This document shows positions 8,463-16,869 of a stretch of DNA of 64,000 nucleotides, one piece after another; the first letter of the stretch is position 1, and the number at the start of each line of letters is the position of its first letter. The DNA is from SIG223 sp964442785 (GTDB lineage Bacteria > Bacillota_I > Bacilli_A > RFN20 > DUOF01). The DNA lies in assembly GCA_964442785.1 (NCBI GenBank), contig CAYTZW010000001.1, positions 1 through 64,000 on the forward strand. Direction: 5' to 3'. A program made the position numbers and the translations under genes. The notes under the pieces were generated by a model. The model made no database searches and had not been told where the DNA came from. It saw only the letters and a list, made by a program, of their open reading frames with translations.

Positions 8463-8604
8463 TACATATTCCCACACTCTAGGTTAGCAACTGCACTAAC
8501 CTTTATGTAGTCTTTTATAGTCTTTTCGCGACTTCCATCAACATCAATATTGAAGACAAAATGTCTAAAAAATAGTTCAAAACACATAATTTCTGTGTAT
8601 TTTA
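8463..8604 (-). other. rlmD 3' flank: hairpin and unrecognised 41-codon frame
   Basis: Downstream of rlmD on the minus strand lies a 41-codon frame (ATG near 8590, stop near 8463) with no ribosome site. A 7-bp perfect stem (AGGTTAG near 8483-8489 with CTAACCT near 8498-8504) falls in the same stretch. The short frame is somewhat less AT-rich than its surroundings and could be the tail of a lost gene or mobile element. I do not recognise the protein and do not call a gene. No clear terminator for rlmD was found. Confidence 0.25.
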
Positions 8605-9894
8605 CTACTTTTTGGCATCCTTTAGACATAGCAACACTATTGTCTCCACATGGTATGTATTTGGAAACATTTCCACTGGCTGTACTTTCTTTATTTCATA
8701 GTAAGGTTCTAACCTTTTTAGATCCCTTGCTTGAGTTTGATAATCACAAGAAATATAAACTATCTTAGGAAATTTTCTTTCTATTACTAAATCCAAGAAT
8801 TCTTTATCAGAGCCTGCTCTTGGTGGGTCAAGTATCAAAATATTGGCATCTTTTGCTTCTGACTTCAAGAACTTTTTAGCATCATTACAGACAAATCTTA
8901 TGTTATCAATTTTATTTAACTTAGCATTCTTTCTAGCATCTTTTATTGCTTCTATATTTATTTCTACTCCATATACTTTTTTAGCATATTTAGAAGCTAA
9001 AATTCCAATAGTTCCTACTCCACAATAAGCATCTAAAACAACATCTTTTTTAGATATTTTTGCTTGTTCTATAGCAGTAGCATACAAAGTTTCTGTTTGA
9101 AACGCATTTACTTGATAAAAAGAAGAAGCCGAAACTATAAACTTAGTATTTAATATTTCATCTTCAATATATCCTTTTCCAAATATCGTAACATTCTTAT
9201 TTGATAACGTTAGATGCTTATTCTTATTAATGTTATGTATCAAAGTAGTTAAATAAGGTATCTGATTAATTATCTTTTCAAAAAATTCTTCTTTTCTTAA
9301 GAATTCTTTTTCCTTAGAAACTACTATTAACATTGTTTGGTCTAATTTAAACGACCTTTTTATAACAATATGTTTAATGTCAGGTTTTGTAATTTTAATA
9401 ATACTAGAAATAATCCTTATAACATCATTAGTTTTATTATCCACTAATTTACAATTAATAATTGGAACAATTTGTTTTGTACCATTTTTATAAAAACCAA
9501 TTTTATTATCAACGACAGGTAATTCAATTTTATTACGATATCCAAATTCATTAGCAAAAAGAGGTTCTAAAACATCAACATCAATATTAGCAATTCTTTT
9601 ATAGGCTCTTTTTATTTGTTCCTTTTTAAACTCAAGTTGCTTTTCATAATCCAAATGCATTAATTGACAACCGCCGCATTTTTTATAATTTGGACATAAT
9701 GTTTCTTTTCTATCTTTTGATTTAGTTATTAACTTTACAACTTTTCCGTAAGAACAACGAGATAATTCGTTATATATTTCAATTTCAGCTTTTTCTCCTA
9801 CTAATAAATTATCTACTAAAACAATTTTATTTTCATACTCGACTATTCCTTTTCCGTCATTTGCTAAATCTTTGCATATTCCTACAAAAGTCAT
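8605..9894 (-). CDS. rlmD: 23S rRNA (uracil-5-)-methyltransferase, RlmD/RlmCD type
   Basis: This 429-residue TrmA-family m5U methyltransferase modifies 23S rRNA in the cytoplasm. An N-terminal TRAM domain (about 1-55) is followed by the iron-sulphur cysteine set CPNYKKCGGC (C-x5-C-x2-C) with a fourth Cys in IINCKLVD. The SAM motif is DAYCGVGTIG, followed by LDPPRAGSD. The catalytic cysteine lies in YISCDYQTQARDL and the C-terminal base glutamate in HVETIVLL. Bacillota homologues (RlmCD) often modify both U747 and U1939; which positions are used here cannot be read. It has its own promoter facing away from the divergent acetyltransferase gene (TTGAAA, 17 bases, GATAAT). Confidence 0.9.
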   Translation of the reverse strand: MTFVGICKDLANDGKGIVEYENKIVLVDNLLVGEKAEIEIYNELSRCSYGKVVKLITKSKDRKETLCPNYKKCGGCQLMHLDYEKQLEFKKEQIKRAYKRIANIDVDVLEPLFANEFGYRNKIELPVVDNKIGFYKNGTKQIVPIINCKLVDNKTNDVIRIISSIIKITKPDIKHIVIKRSFKLDQTMLIVVSKEKEFLRKEEFFEKIINQIPYLTTLIHNINKNKHLTLSNKNVTIFGKGYIEDEILNTKFIVSASSFYQVNAFQTETLYATAIEQAKISKKDVVLDAYCGVGTIGILASKYAKKVYGVEINIEAIKDARKNAKLNKIDNIRFVCNDAKKFLKSEAKDANILILDPPRAGSDKEFLDLVIERKFPKIVYISCDYQTQARDLKRLEPYYEIKKVQPVEMFPNTYHVETIVLLCLKDAKK

Positions 9895-9957
9895 TATAAA
9901 TCCACACCTTTTATATAATTATCAAATATTATCTTTGGTATTTCAACTTAAAAATGT

Positions 9958-9963
9958 TATAAT
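9958..9963 (+). promoter_or_regulatory. Extended -10 promoter element for the acetyltransferase gene
   Basis: TGTTATAAT (TGn plus TATAAT at 9958-9963) lies 17 bases before the chosen ATG at 9981, with the ribosome site AGGTG in between. The -35 is poor, as is usual with an extended -10. Confidence 0.5.
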
Positions 9964-9980
9964 ATGTTTAGGTGATATTA

Positions 9981-10493
9981 ATGGCTTTAAAACTTTACCG
10001 CTTAACTGAAAATGATGAAGAAAAATTCAATGAGTTTATTAGAAATTGGAGAACCTTGCCAACTATCTATATGGACTTTGAAGTTTTAGAAAAATATGAT
10101 GGGGATTATAATAAATTTTTAAACTTGCTCGATGAAGTTGCCGATGAAAAAAATGATTTCCCTGAAATATACTACTTTTTAATGGAAGAAACCACTATAT
10201 ATGGCTTTGCAGTTATTAGACCTAAACTAAATGATTTCACTACTAATCACGGAGGTAATATATTATATGGAGTTCCTCCTCGTTTTAGAAATCAAGGCTT
10301 TGGTTCTGTTTGTTTAAGAGAAGCAATCGTTAAAGCAAGAGAACACGGATTAAAAGACATTCTTTTGACTTGTCATAAACTAAACGTTACTGCTGCTAGA
10401 GTTTCTATGAACAATGGAGCAGTTCAAGATCCTGAAGGTGAAATCACCTTAGAAAATGGAGATAAAGTTAGAAAATTCTGGGTTAAATTATAA
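9981..10493 (+). CDS. GNAT-family N-acetyltransferase
   Basis: The product has 170 residues from ATG 9981. I prefer this start to GTG 9972 because AGGTG lies just upstream of it at 6-7 bases. The GNAT fold is recognisable in the central strand IYGFAVIRP, the acetyl-CoA loop region PRFRNQGFGSVCLREAI (Q/R-x-x-G-x-G/A) and the following strand DILLTCHKLNVTAARV. Homologues annotated as predicted acetyltransferases share the N-terminal RLTENDEE-F pattern. The substrate is unknown. It is transcribed head-on to replication, divergent from rlmD, and ends in its own terminator. Confidence 0.85.
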   Translation: MALKLYRLTENDEEKFNEFIRNWRTLPTIYMDFEVLEKYDGDYNKFLNLLDEVADEKNDFPEIYYFLMEETTIYGFAVIRPKLNDFTTNHGGNILYGVPPRFRNQGFGSVCLREAIVKAREHGLKDILLTCHKLNVTAARVSMNNGAVQDPEGEITLENGDKVRKFWVKL

Positions 10494-10508
10494 TAACCCA
10501 GTTTTTTT
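10478..10508 (+). terminator. Rho-independent terminator of the acetyltransferase gene
   Basis: CTGGGTTA (10478-10485) pairs with TAACCCAG (10494-10501), followed by seven T. The left arm lies inside the last codons of the gene. Confidence 0.9.
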
Positions 10509-10598
10509 GTTATATTCAAAATATAAACTCTTTTATTATTATTTAAAATAATTTATAATTATTTATACAATATGTATAAGAAAAGGTGGGATTCTTAT

Positions 10599-13127
10599 AT
10601 GGGAAAGAAAAAAAAGAATAAAAAAACTCTAAGTTTTTTTGATAGATTAATAATATGTCTATTTTTTATCTCTATTCTCTCTGCAGCTTTGTATATTTTA
10701 AGAGATAACAGTACAATTAATTCTATAATAACTTCAATTCCTTATTATGATAAACTAGGAGATCTTGGTGTTTGCATTGCAGCATCTTCTTTTATAGTAA
10801 TCTGTATTGCTATCATCACTTATAAGCCTCCAAAGGAAGATATTAAAGACACATTAGGTGGCGACAAAATGGGTACTTCAAGGTGGATGAAACAAGATGA
10901 AATAGACAAAGAATTTCCTAAAATTGAATATGGAGAACTAGCAAAAACTAAAGTAAATGGATTTGTTGTTTCTACTAAAGTTATGCCAAATGGAAAAACA
11001 TACGCCAATTATAAAAAAGGAACTCACTGTCTTGTTATAGGTACTACTGGTTCTGGTAAAACTTCTCGACTTGTCTTACCTACTCTAAATTTCTTAGCTC
11101 GTTCAAAATTAAAACCAAGTGTCGTAATGGCAGACCCAAAAGGAGAATTATTTGAAGCTACTTCAAAAACTTTCCAAGATAATGGATATAAAATAATTTC
11201 AATAAATCTAAGAGATGTTATTGATAAATCTGATTGTTGGAACCCTTGTTATATGGCTTGGAAATATTATCAAGAAGCCGTAAATCAAAAAAGCCAAGTA
11301 AAAGTAATTAAGGGTATGGACCATAAAAAAATGCAACAAACCTACAAAGTTGCTACTGATATAAGTGAATATAAAGATGAATTTTATGTCTACAGTGGTA
11401 TTGCTTTTGCTACTTTAGATGACTGTTCATTAGAAATTAAAAGGCGTGAATCTACTTTAAAAGGAAAAGCTATTGATGAAATAAACGATATTGTTTTAAC
11501 TCTTTTCCCTGAGAAAGACCCTAAAGATTCTTATTGGGTAAAATCTGCTGCTAACGTCGTTGCTGGTATTTTGATAGGAATGCTAGAAGATAGTGAAAAT
11601 CCAGAACTTGGTATTACTGAAAACAACTTTAACTTATCTTCAGTAGCTTCTAACTTAACCTTAAATGCTTCTTCTATTATGGATTATTTTGATATTAGAG
11701 ATGTTTCTTCTGCTGCAAGAGCAAGAGCAAGAGGAACATTGTCAGCAGGTGGAGAAACAAAAGGAACTATTACTTCTACCATTCAATCAGGATTATATCC
11801 ATTTACGGAACCTGATATTCAATATGCTACTTGTCAAAACGATATTGATTTAACGGAAGTTGGAAAAAAACCTTGTGCCGTCTATTTAATTGTTCCTGAT
11901 GAAAAAGAAAATCGACACGTCTTTGCTTCATTATTCATCACTCAATTATATAAAGCCTTAATTGATGTTGCTTCTCATACCAAAGAAAATACTTTACCTC
12001 ACCCTGTTAACTTTATTATCGATGAATTTGCGAACATTCCAAAGATTCCAGGTATGGATAATAAAATTACCGTTTCGCGTTCCAGAGGAATCTTCTTTAT
12101 GTTAATTATTCAAGGATTAAATCAACTAGAAGAAAAATATGGAAAAATTGGAGATACTATTCGTGATAACTGTAACTTATTAATTTACCTTGCTACAAAC
12201 GATTATAATACTGCTAAATATTTTTCAGACTTATGTGGTATGAAAACTGAAGTTAGCAAATCACAAAGTAAAAGCAAAGGAAAAGATAAATCAACCTCTA
12301 CAAGTTCTTCCTTGTCTTCTGAACCTTTGATAAGACCAGAAGAATTATTAAGACTTCAAGAAGGTGAATCTGTAGTTAAAATGTTGAGATGTCAACCTGC
12401 TAAACTAAAACAAGGAAAATGGTGGGAATCAAAATATGATACTAGAGGTGCAATGAAAAAAGAAAAACAATGGGAAAGAAATGTTTTTACTTTTGAAGAA
12501 ACTGGATTTTATAATATTGAAACCACAATAAAATATGCAGAAGAAAAAGCAAGAGAAGAAAGAAGAAAAAAGTTAGATGAAAGAAAGGCTAGCAAAGAAA
12601 ATACCTCTTTTTCTCCTATTCCTAAAGATGATGACTTCACCTCAAAAATCAGTGAACCAGAAGATGAAGATGACGAATTAGAGTCAATTAAAGCCTTTTT
12701 AGAAAGTTTAGAGATGAAAGAAGAACAAACATCTCAAAAAGTAGAAGAAGTCAAAGAAGAACCTGCTCCAACTATTGAAGAAGAACCTATTCCTGTTGTT
12801 AAGGAAGAACCTAAAATAATTGAAGAAATCAAACCTGTAGAACAACCAAAAACAATTATTAGTCAACAACCTACAATTATAGAACAACCAATTATTCAAG
12901 AGATAATTGAAGAACCTGAAGAAGTGCCATTAATGGCTATTTCCGAAGAAAAACCTTTACTTTCCCCACAAGATTACGTTCCAGAAGAAACAATCCCACA
13001 CGAAACAATTATCATTGAAGAAAACAAAGAAATTCCAATGGAAAGACCTATACGTGGAAGTGGAAGTATGCTCGGTTCTACTGCAAATCTAAAAGAATTT
13101 TTTGATAGACCAAAAACAAAAAAATAA
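10599..13127 (+). CDS. VirD4/TraG-type conjugal coupling ATPase (orphan)
   Basis: This 842-residue type IV coupling protein starts at ATG 10599, with AAGGTGGG 8 bases upstream; ATG 10572 has no such site. Two N-terminal membrane segments (about residues 15-36 and 50-70) anchor it. Walker A is GTTGSGKTSRLVL (about residue 145), and Walker B is in NFIIDEFANIPKI (about 480). A conserved GMDNK-TVSRSRGIFF segment follows, typical of TraG/VirD4 of Gram-positive elements. The C-terminal about 170 residues are a low-complexity Glu/Pro tail with repeated EEP-P-V-EEP units. In conjugation this ATPase hands DNA-relaxase to the secretion channel, but no relaxase, VirB4 or channel gene lies nearby. It could be an element remnant, a conserved chromosomal copy, or part of a dispersed secretion system. 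Confidence 0.88.
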   Translation: MGKKKKNKKTLSFFDRLIICLFFISILSAALYILRDNSTINSIITSIPYYDKLGDLGVCIAASSFIVICIAIITYKPPKEDIKDTLGGDKMGTSRWMKQDEIDKEFPKIEYGELAKTKVNGFVVSTKVMPNGKTYANYKKGTHCLVIGTTGSGKTSRLVLPTLNFLARSKLKPSVVMADPKGELFEATSKTFQDNGYKIISINLRDVIDKSDCWNPCYMAWKYYQEAVNQKSQVKVIKGMDHKKMQQTYKVATDISEYKDEFYVYSGIAFATLDDCSLEIKRRESTLKGKAIDEINDIVLTLFPEKDPKDSYWVKSAANVVAGILIGMLEDSENPELGITENNFNLSSVASNLTLNASSIMDYFDIRDVSSAARARARGTLSAGGETKGTITSTIQSGLYPFTEPDIQYATCQNDIDLTEVGKKPCAVYLIVPDEKENRHVFASLFITQLYKALIDVASHTKENTLPHPVNFIIDEFANIPKIPGMDNKITVSRSRGIFFMLIIQGLNQLEEKYGKIGDTIRDNCNLLIYLATNDYNTAKYFSDLCGMKTEVSKSQSKSKGKDKSTSTSSSLSSEPLIRPEELLRLQEGESVVKMLRCQPAKLKQGKWWESKYDTRGAMKKEKQWERNVFTFEETGFYNIETTIKYAEEKAREERRKKLDERKASKENTSFSPIPKDDDFTSKISEPEDEDDELESIKAFLESLEMKEEQTSQKVEEVKEEPAPTIEEEPIPVVKEEPKIIEEIKPVEQPKTIISQQPTIIEQPIIQEIIEEPEEVPLMAISEEKPLLSPQDYVPEETIPHETIIIEENKEIPMERPIRGSGSMLGSTANLKEFFDRPKTKK

Positions 13128-13130
13128 TAG

Positions 13131-13180
13131 AAAAGGTATTTAAATATGAAGAACCTTATTCATATCAAAATACCTTTTTT
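13131..13180 (+). terminator. Terminator of the coupling-protein gene
   Basis: AAAAGGTATTT (13131-13141) pairs with AAATACCTTTT (13168-13178). An inner stem (ATATGAA 13144-13150 with TTCATAT 13159-13165) extends it, and a T run follows. Confidence 0.9.
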
Positions 13181-13211
13181 AATTTCAAGTTTTAAAACAC
13201 TTTATTGTTAA

Positions 13212-13252
13212 GTAAAAAAGCATAAATCAAGTTAAACTCAATTTATGCTTTT
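13212..13252 (-). terminator. Terminator of the rpsF-ssb-rpsR operon
   Basis: AAAAGCATAAAT (13216-13227) pairs with ATTTATGCTTTT (13241-13252). On the minus strand it is followed by a T run, 20 bases after the rpsR stop. Confidence 0.9.
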
Positions 13253-13271
13253 ATTATATTGTTATTATATA

Positions 13272-13499
13272 TTAGTCTACTACGTATGGTAATAAAGCCA
13301 TTTCTCTTGCTCTTTTAATAGCTGTTGCTAACATACGTTGATATTTTGCACTTGTTCCAGTTACTCTCCTTGGAGCAATTTTTCCATTTGCAGAAATAAA
13401 TCTACGTAATAATTCAACATCTTTATAGTCTATCGTAGTTATGTTATTTTTCTTAAAATAACAAACTTTTTTTCTACTTCTTTGTTTCTTAAAAGCCAT
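13272..13499 (-). CDS. rpsR: 30S ribosomal protein bS18
   Basis: This 75-residue basic protein has the S18 core DYKDVELLRRFIS-NGKI-PRRVTGTSAKYQR. It binds S6 and 16S rRNA in the platform of the small subunit. It is the third gene of the conserved rpsF-ssb-rpsR operon, 17 bases after ssb, and is full length. The basic N-terminus has Arg/Lys clusters around a single Cys (KKVCYFKKN), a trace of the zinc-type S18 N-terminus. Confidence 0.97.
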   Translation of the reverse strand: MAFKKQRSRKKVCYFKKNNITTIDYKDVELLRRFISANGKIAPRRVTGTSAKYQRMLATAIKRAREMALLPYVVD

Positions 13500-13516
13500 T
13501 AGATTATCCTCACTTT

Positions 13517-13969
13517 CTAAAATGGTAGATCTTCATCTGAGATATCAAAACCTAAATCAGATTCTTCTACTTCATTTTTATTTTCTATTTTGTTATTTGT
13601 TGGTTCATATGATTCAATGCTATTGATGAAATTGTCGCCTCTTGAAGATGATTTGCTATCAAGCATTCTTAAACTTTCACAAACAACTTCAGTAACATAA
13701 ACTTTTTTTCCATCTCTACCATCATAAGTTCTAGTTTGTAATCTTCCGTCAACACCAAGTAATGCACCTTTTTTTACATATTTTTCCATTACTTCTGCAG
13801 TATTATTCCAAGCAATACAAGAAATAAAATCTGCAGTACGTTCAGAATCTTTTGGTGCAAAACGATTATCTACCGCTAAGGTGAAGGATACAACAGGTGT
13901 ACCGGTAGATGTTCTTCTTAGTTCTGGGTCTTTTGTAATTCTTCCTACTAAAACTACTCTATTTATCAT
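13517..13969 (-). CDS. ssb: Single-stranded DNA-binding protein
   Basis: This 150-residue SSB has an OB fold over residues 1-105 (MINRVVLVGRITKDPELRRT-G-PVVSFTLAV, WN--AE--KYVKKG) and a short disordered linker. It ends in the acidic tip DEDLPF, which recruits RecO, PriA and other partners. It protects ssDNA in replication and repair. It lies 13 bases after rpsF with a GGAGGAAAAAAT ribosome site. Length and tail are normal for Bacillota SsbA. Confidence 0.97.
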   Translation of the reverse strand: MINRVVLVGRITKDPELRRTSTGTPVVSFTLAVDNRFAPKDSERTADFISCIAWNNTAEVMEKYVKKGALLGVDGRLQTRTYDGRDGKKVYVTEVVCESLRMLDSKSSSRGDNFINSIESYEPTNNKIENKNEVEESDLGFDISDEDLPF

Positions 13970-13982
13970 ATTTTTTCCTCCA

Positions 13983-14267
13983 TTAGATGCGTACTATTAA
14001 ACTTCTTAGTACATTTTTATTAATTGTTGATAAACGCTTAAATTCTTCTGTTGCTTTATTATCAGAAGCTTCTAAAGTTAATACAACATAGTAACCTCTT
14101 TTTTGGAACTTAATTTCATAAGCAAGTTCTCTAACTCCCCACTCATTAGTTTCCAAAACTTTAGCACCATTATCAGTTAATATTTTAGCTAATGCTGCAA
14201 TTTCTTGGTTACGAGTTGCTTCATCTAATTCTGCATTTAAGATGTACATGATTTCGTATTTAGCCAT
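13983..14267 (-). CDS. rpsF: 30S ribosomal protein bS6
   Basis: This 94-residue protein shows the S6 pattern: YEIMYILNAELDE at the N-terminus, GV-ELAYEIKF-KRGYYV in the middle and the C-terminal FKRLSTINKNVLRSLIVR. It is the first gene of rpsF-ssb-rpsR and is preceded by AGGAGGGC. S6 pairs with S18 in the ribosome, and in many bacteria the S6:S18 complex represses this operon through the leader. Confidence 0.97.
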   Translation of the reverse strand: MAKYEIMYILNAELDEATRNQEIAALAKILTDNGAKVLETNEWGVRELAYEIKFQKRGYYVVLTLEASDNKATEEFKRLSTINKNVLRSLIVRI

Positions 14268-14289
14268 TTCTTATGCCCTCCTTTGGTCT

Positions 14290-14340
14290 AACTTGTCTAC
14301 TTTTTCAGTAGCAGAAAAGCTGCGTCTTCACTACGCAGAT
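14290..14340 (-). promoter_or_regulatory. rpsF leader hairpins, candidate S6:S18 autoregulatory element
   Basis: Reading the minus strand toward rpsF, a hairpin CTGCG...CGCAG (about 14317-14337) is followed by a second short hairpin (CTACT...AGTAG, about 14298-14315) just before the ribosome site. An S6:S18-binding leader is known at this place in many bacteria. The hairpins are seen; the ligand is inferred. Confidence 0.4.
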
Positions 14341-14469
14341 TAAATTATATAATAATAATTTTTATAAGTAAAGAAATAACAAAAGGAAAATTTAAATTAT
14401 GTTAACAATAATGCATTGATAAAGATTTCATTTTGTTTTAAAATAACTCATATCTAGGAAGTGAAGAAT

Positions 14470-14994
14470 ATGAATAAAACAATCAAAATAACTACTATCA
14501 CCTTTGGTGTAATCGGTTCTGTATTACTATGTATTGGTTTAATAGGAACTATTTTTTCCACTGATATCAAATCAAATATTTTTTATGATATATCTTTACC
14601 TTTCCTTTTTTGCTTTTTTATGGCTTCTACATTTATATTTACAAAATCAAACCACGTATATAGATTTTCAAGAGGACTTAATGCCTTAGCAATGTCTTTA
14701 GCAGTATCCTTAGTTGCTCTAAATCCTAAAGATATAAATCCAAACTTTGTTTTTATTATAATCGGTGGTTCTTTATTATTTTATAACATTTGTGATATTC
14801 TCTTTAGAAAAATAAAATTACCTCAAATATTTATTGTCCTACCAATGATAGCTTTATTTATTTATGAAATAGTTAATTATTCAAAAAACAATACAACAGC
14901 CATATTAATAGGAACAACAGGTCTAACTGTTTTCTTCGTATTACATCTAATTTACAAAAGTTTTCCAATATTAAAAACAAAAGAAGATGCTTAA
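14470..14994 (+). CDS. Small polytopic membrane protein, unknown function
   Basis: The protein has 174 residues from ATG 14470, with AGGAAG about 10 bases upstream (GTG 14461 sits on the ribosome site). About six hydrophobic segments separated by short loops fill the sequence, starting with ITTITFGVIGSVLLCIGLIG and ending in a basic tail. No catalytic motif is visible and I do not recognise a family. It is divergent from rpsF, head-on to replication, and ends in a shared terminator with the ClpC-like gene. Confidence 0.7.
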   Translation: MNKTIKITTITFGVIGSVLLCIGLIGTIFSTDIKSNIFYDISLPFLFCFFMASTFIFTKSNHVYRFSRGLNALAMSLAVSLVALNPKDINPNFVFIIIGGSLLFYNICDILFRKIKLPQIFIVLPMIALFIYEIVNYSKNNTTAILIGTTGLTVFFVLHLIYKSFPILKTKEDA

Positions 14995-15008
14995 ACATCT
15001 TCTTTTTT
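14979..15008. terminator. Bidirectional terminator between the membrane protein and the ClpC-like gene
   Basis: AAGAAGATG (14981-14989) pairs with CATCTTCTT (14996-15004), with T-rich DNA after it on both strands. It separates two convergent genes. Confidence 0.8.
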
Positions 15009-15010
15009 CA

Positions 15011-16786
15011 TTATCCTAACTTAACTACATAATCAGTTTCTAAATCTATTTTATTTTCTATCTTTCCTACAAAACCAAAACTACTTTTTGCTTTAATCTG
15101 TCCTTCAATAAAAATCAAACTACCTCTAAAATCTATTTTTCTTTGAGCGTTATCTTTAATAACTCCTTCCTTTAAAATAGAGTTCACTACATTTTTAATC
15201 TTTTCAGAAGCATAATCATAATTTTCAAACAAAATAACTGAATTATAATTTTTCATAACACTATCAAAAACAGTATTTTGCTCATATCCAACATATCCTG
15301 GCATTGCTCCTAACATCTTACTTACAGAAATGTTATCACTATATTCTTTTAAATCTAATTTCAAAAAAGAAAAATCTTCAAGTTCTAAAGAAAGGTCTTT
15401 AATAATCTCATTTTCTTTTTCACATAATAAGAAAACACTTACTAAAGGTTTATCTTTTTTTCTTTTCACATCTTTTAAAATGTGCAACAATTCATTGGTA
15501 TTCAAATTAGGATATTTCTTTTCTAAAACAACTTTTATTTTTTCTATATTTTCTTCATTTATAAAAGATTTTAAGAAAGACTTTAAATATTCTTTCGTAT
15601 TTTCTAAATCTAAATCCTTATTATCATTTTTGGCTTTTACGCACAATACATCTAACAAATCAATAGCCTTATCTGGAAACATTCTATTCAAAATATAAGA
15701 AGATGAATATTCTACTATTTCTTCAATCGCAGCATCATCAATTTTAATATGATGATAATTTTCGTAATCTTTTTTAGTTTTTAAAAGAATTTCCTTTGTT
15801 TCCGAAACTGAAGATTCTACTACTTTCAAAGTTTGAAATCTTCTTTGAAAAGCTTTTTCTTTTTCAATACTCTTACTATATTCGTCGAAAGTAGTCGCTC
15901 CTATACAATTTATTTCGCCACTTGATAAATAAGGTTTTAGAATATTAGAAGCATCTATCGCACCTTCTGCTCCACCTGCTCCTACAATACTATGTATTTC
16001 ATCAATAAACAAAATAATTTCTTTTTTATTTTTCACTTTTTTAATGATTTTCTTCAATTTTTCTTCAAATTCCCCACGATATTTTGTTCCTGCGACAATA
16101 TCAGAAATATTTAATTGATAAATAACTTTGTTTTCTAAACCTTTTTTAACATTTTTATTGTTAATTCTTTTAGCAAGTTCTTCAATAATTGCGGTTTTAC
16201 CAACCCCTGGTTCACCAATTAAAATAATATTTCTCTTGTTTCTTTTTAATAAAATATCTTGAATTTCATTCAACTCTTTTTCCCTTCCAATAAGTTTTGG
16301 ATTATTCTTTAAAACTTTTTGATTTAAGTTAATTAAATCCTCAATATTTTCTCCATATTCACTTTTATTTTCTTCAACTTCTTTTTTTAATTGTTCGACA
16401 TCTCCGTCTAAGCCCATTATTATCTGCACGGCAAAACTATCAATATCGGAAAGCATTGCTTTAGTTAACCTTTCTATTTCTATTTGGTTTTCATTATTTT
16501 TTTTGCTTTCTTCTAATGCGGAATCGACAATATTTTTTAGATGCAGACTATATTCCATATAAACAGGTTTTAGATTTCTTAAAGGATTAATTTTTAAAAT
16601 ATTTTCTTTGATTTTAGAATATGTAATTCCTTGTTTTTCTAAAAGTCTTTTAAAACAATAATTTTTATCTTTTGATAAAGATAATAGTAAATGTTCACTA
16701 CCCACATTAATGTGTCCAAAATCATACGCTAAACTTTCGGCAATCGACATAATTCTTTTTGAACATAAAGAAAAACTAGATAGCAT
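15011..16786 (-). CDS. ClpC/ClpA-like AAA+ protein with degenerate, truncated second ATPase domain
   Basis: The protein has 591 residues from ATG 16786 (GGAGG 9 bases before; TTG 16795 abuts the ribosome site), against about 810 for ClpC. The N-domain (1-140) and the first AAA+ domain are intact: Walker A GEPGVGKTAI near 193, Walker B ILFIDEIHSI, GAGGAEGAIDASN, and an Arg-finger region FQRRFQ. The second domain keeps only landmarks such as GAMPGYVGYE; its Walker A is replaced by CEKENEIIKD, its Walker B by VILFENYDY, and the C-terminal subdomain is missing. It therefore probably cannot hydrolyse ATP in D2 or dock ClpP in the usual way. It could be an assembly or regulatory partner, or a decaying gene, although the frame is open to the end. 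No mcsA/mcsB/ctsR genes are adjacent. Confidence 0.85.
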   Translation of the reverse strand: MLSSFSLCSKRIMSIAESLAYDFGHINVGSEHLLLSLSKDKNYCFKRLLEKQGITYSKIKENILKINPLRNLKPVYMEYSLHLKNIVDSALEESKKNNENQIEIERLTKAMLSDIDSFAVQIIMGLDGDVEQLKKEVEENKSEYGENIEDLINLNQKVLKNNPKLIGREKELNEIQDILLKRNKRNIILIGEPGVGKTAIIEELAKRINNKNVKKGLENKVIYQLNISDIVAGTKYRGEFEEKLKKIIKKVKNKKEIILFIDEIHSIVGAGGAEGAIDASNILKPYLSSGEINCIGATTFDEYSKSIEKEKAFQRRFQTLKVVESSVSETKEILLKTKKDYENYHHIKIDDAAIEEIVEYSSSYILNRMFPDKAIDLLDVLCVKAKNDNKDLDLENTKEYLKSFLKSFINEENIEKIKVVLEKKYPNLNTNELLHILKDVKRKKDKPLVSVFLLCEKENEIIKDLSLELEDFSFLKLDLKEYSDNISVSKMLGAMPGYVGYEQNTVFDSVMKNYNSVILFENYDYASEKIKNVVNSILKEGVIKDNAQRKIDFRGSLIFIEGQIKAKSSFGFVGKIENKIDLETDYVVKLG

Positions 16787-16836
16787 TAAATTCAACCTCC
16801 ATATTCAATTTATGTTTTAACACAAATAATTATAGC

Positions 16837-16869
16837 CAAAAAAAAGATAGATAATCATTTTATCTATCT
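16837..16869 (-). terminator. Terminator of lysS
   Basis: AGATAGATA (16845-16853) pairs with TATCTATCT (16861-16869), followed by a T8 run on the minus strand. One arm overlaps the lysS stop. Confidence 0.88.

Noticed and set aside
12708..12899. Antisense Phe/Asn-rich frame in the coupling-protein tail
   Set aside because: It is the mirror of the Glu/Pro-rich coding sequence and has no start signals.
10599..13127. Coupling protein as proof of a conjugative element here
   Set aside because: No relaxase, VirB4-like ATPase, integrase or att repeats are visible around it; neighbours are housekeeping genes.
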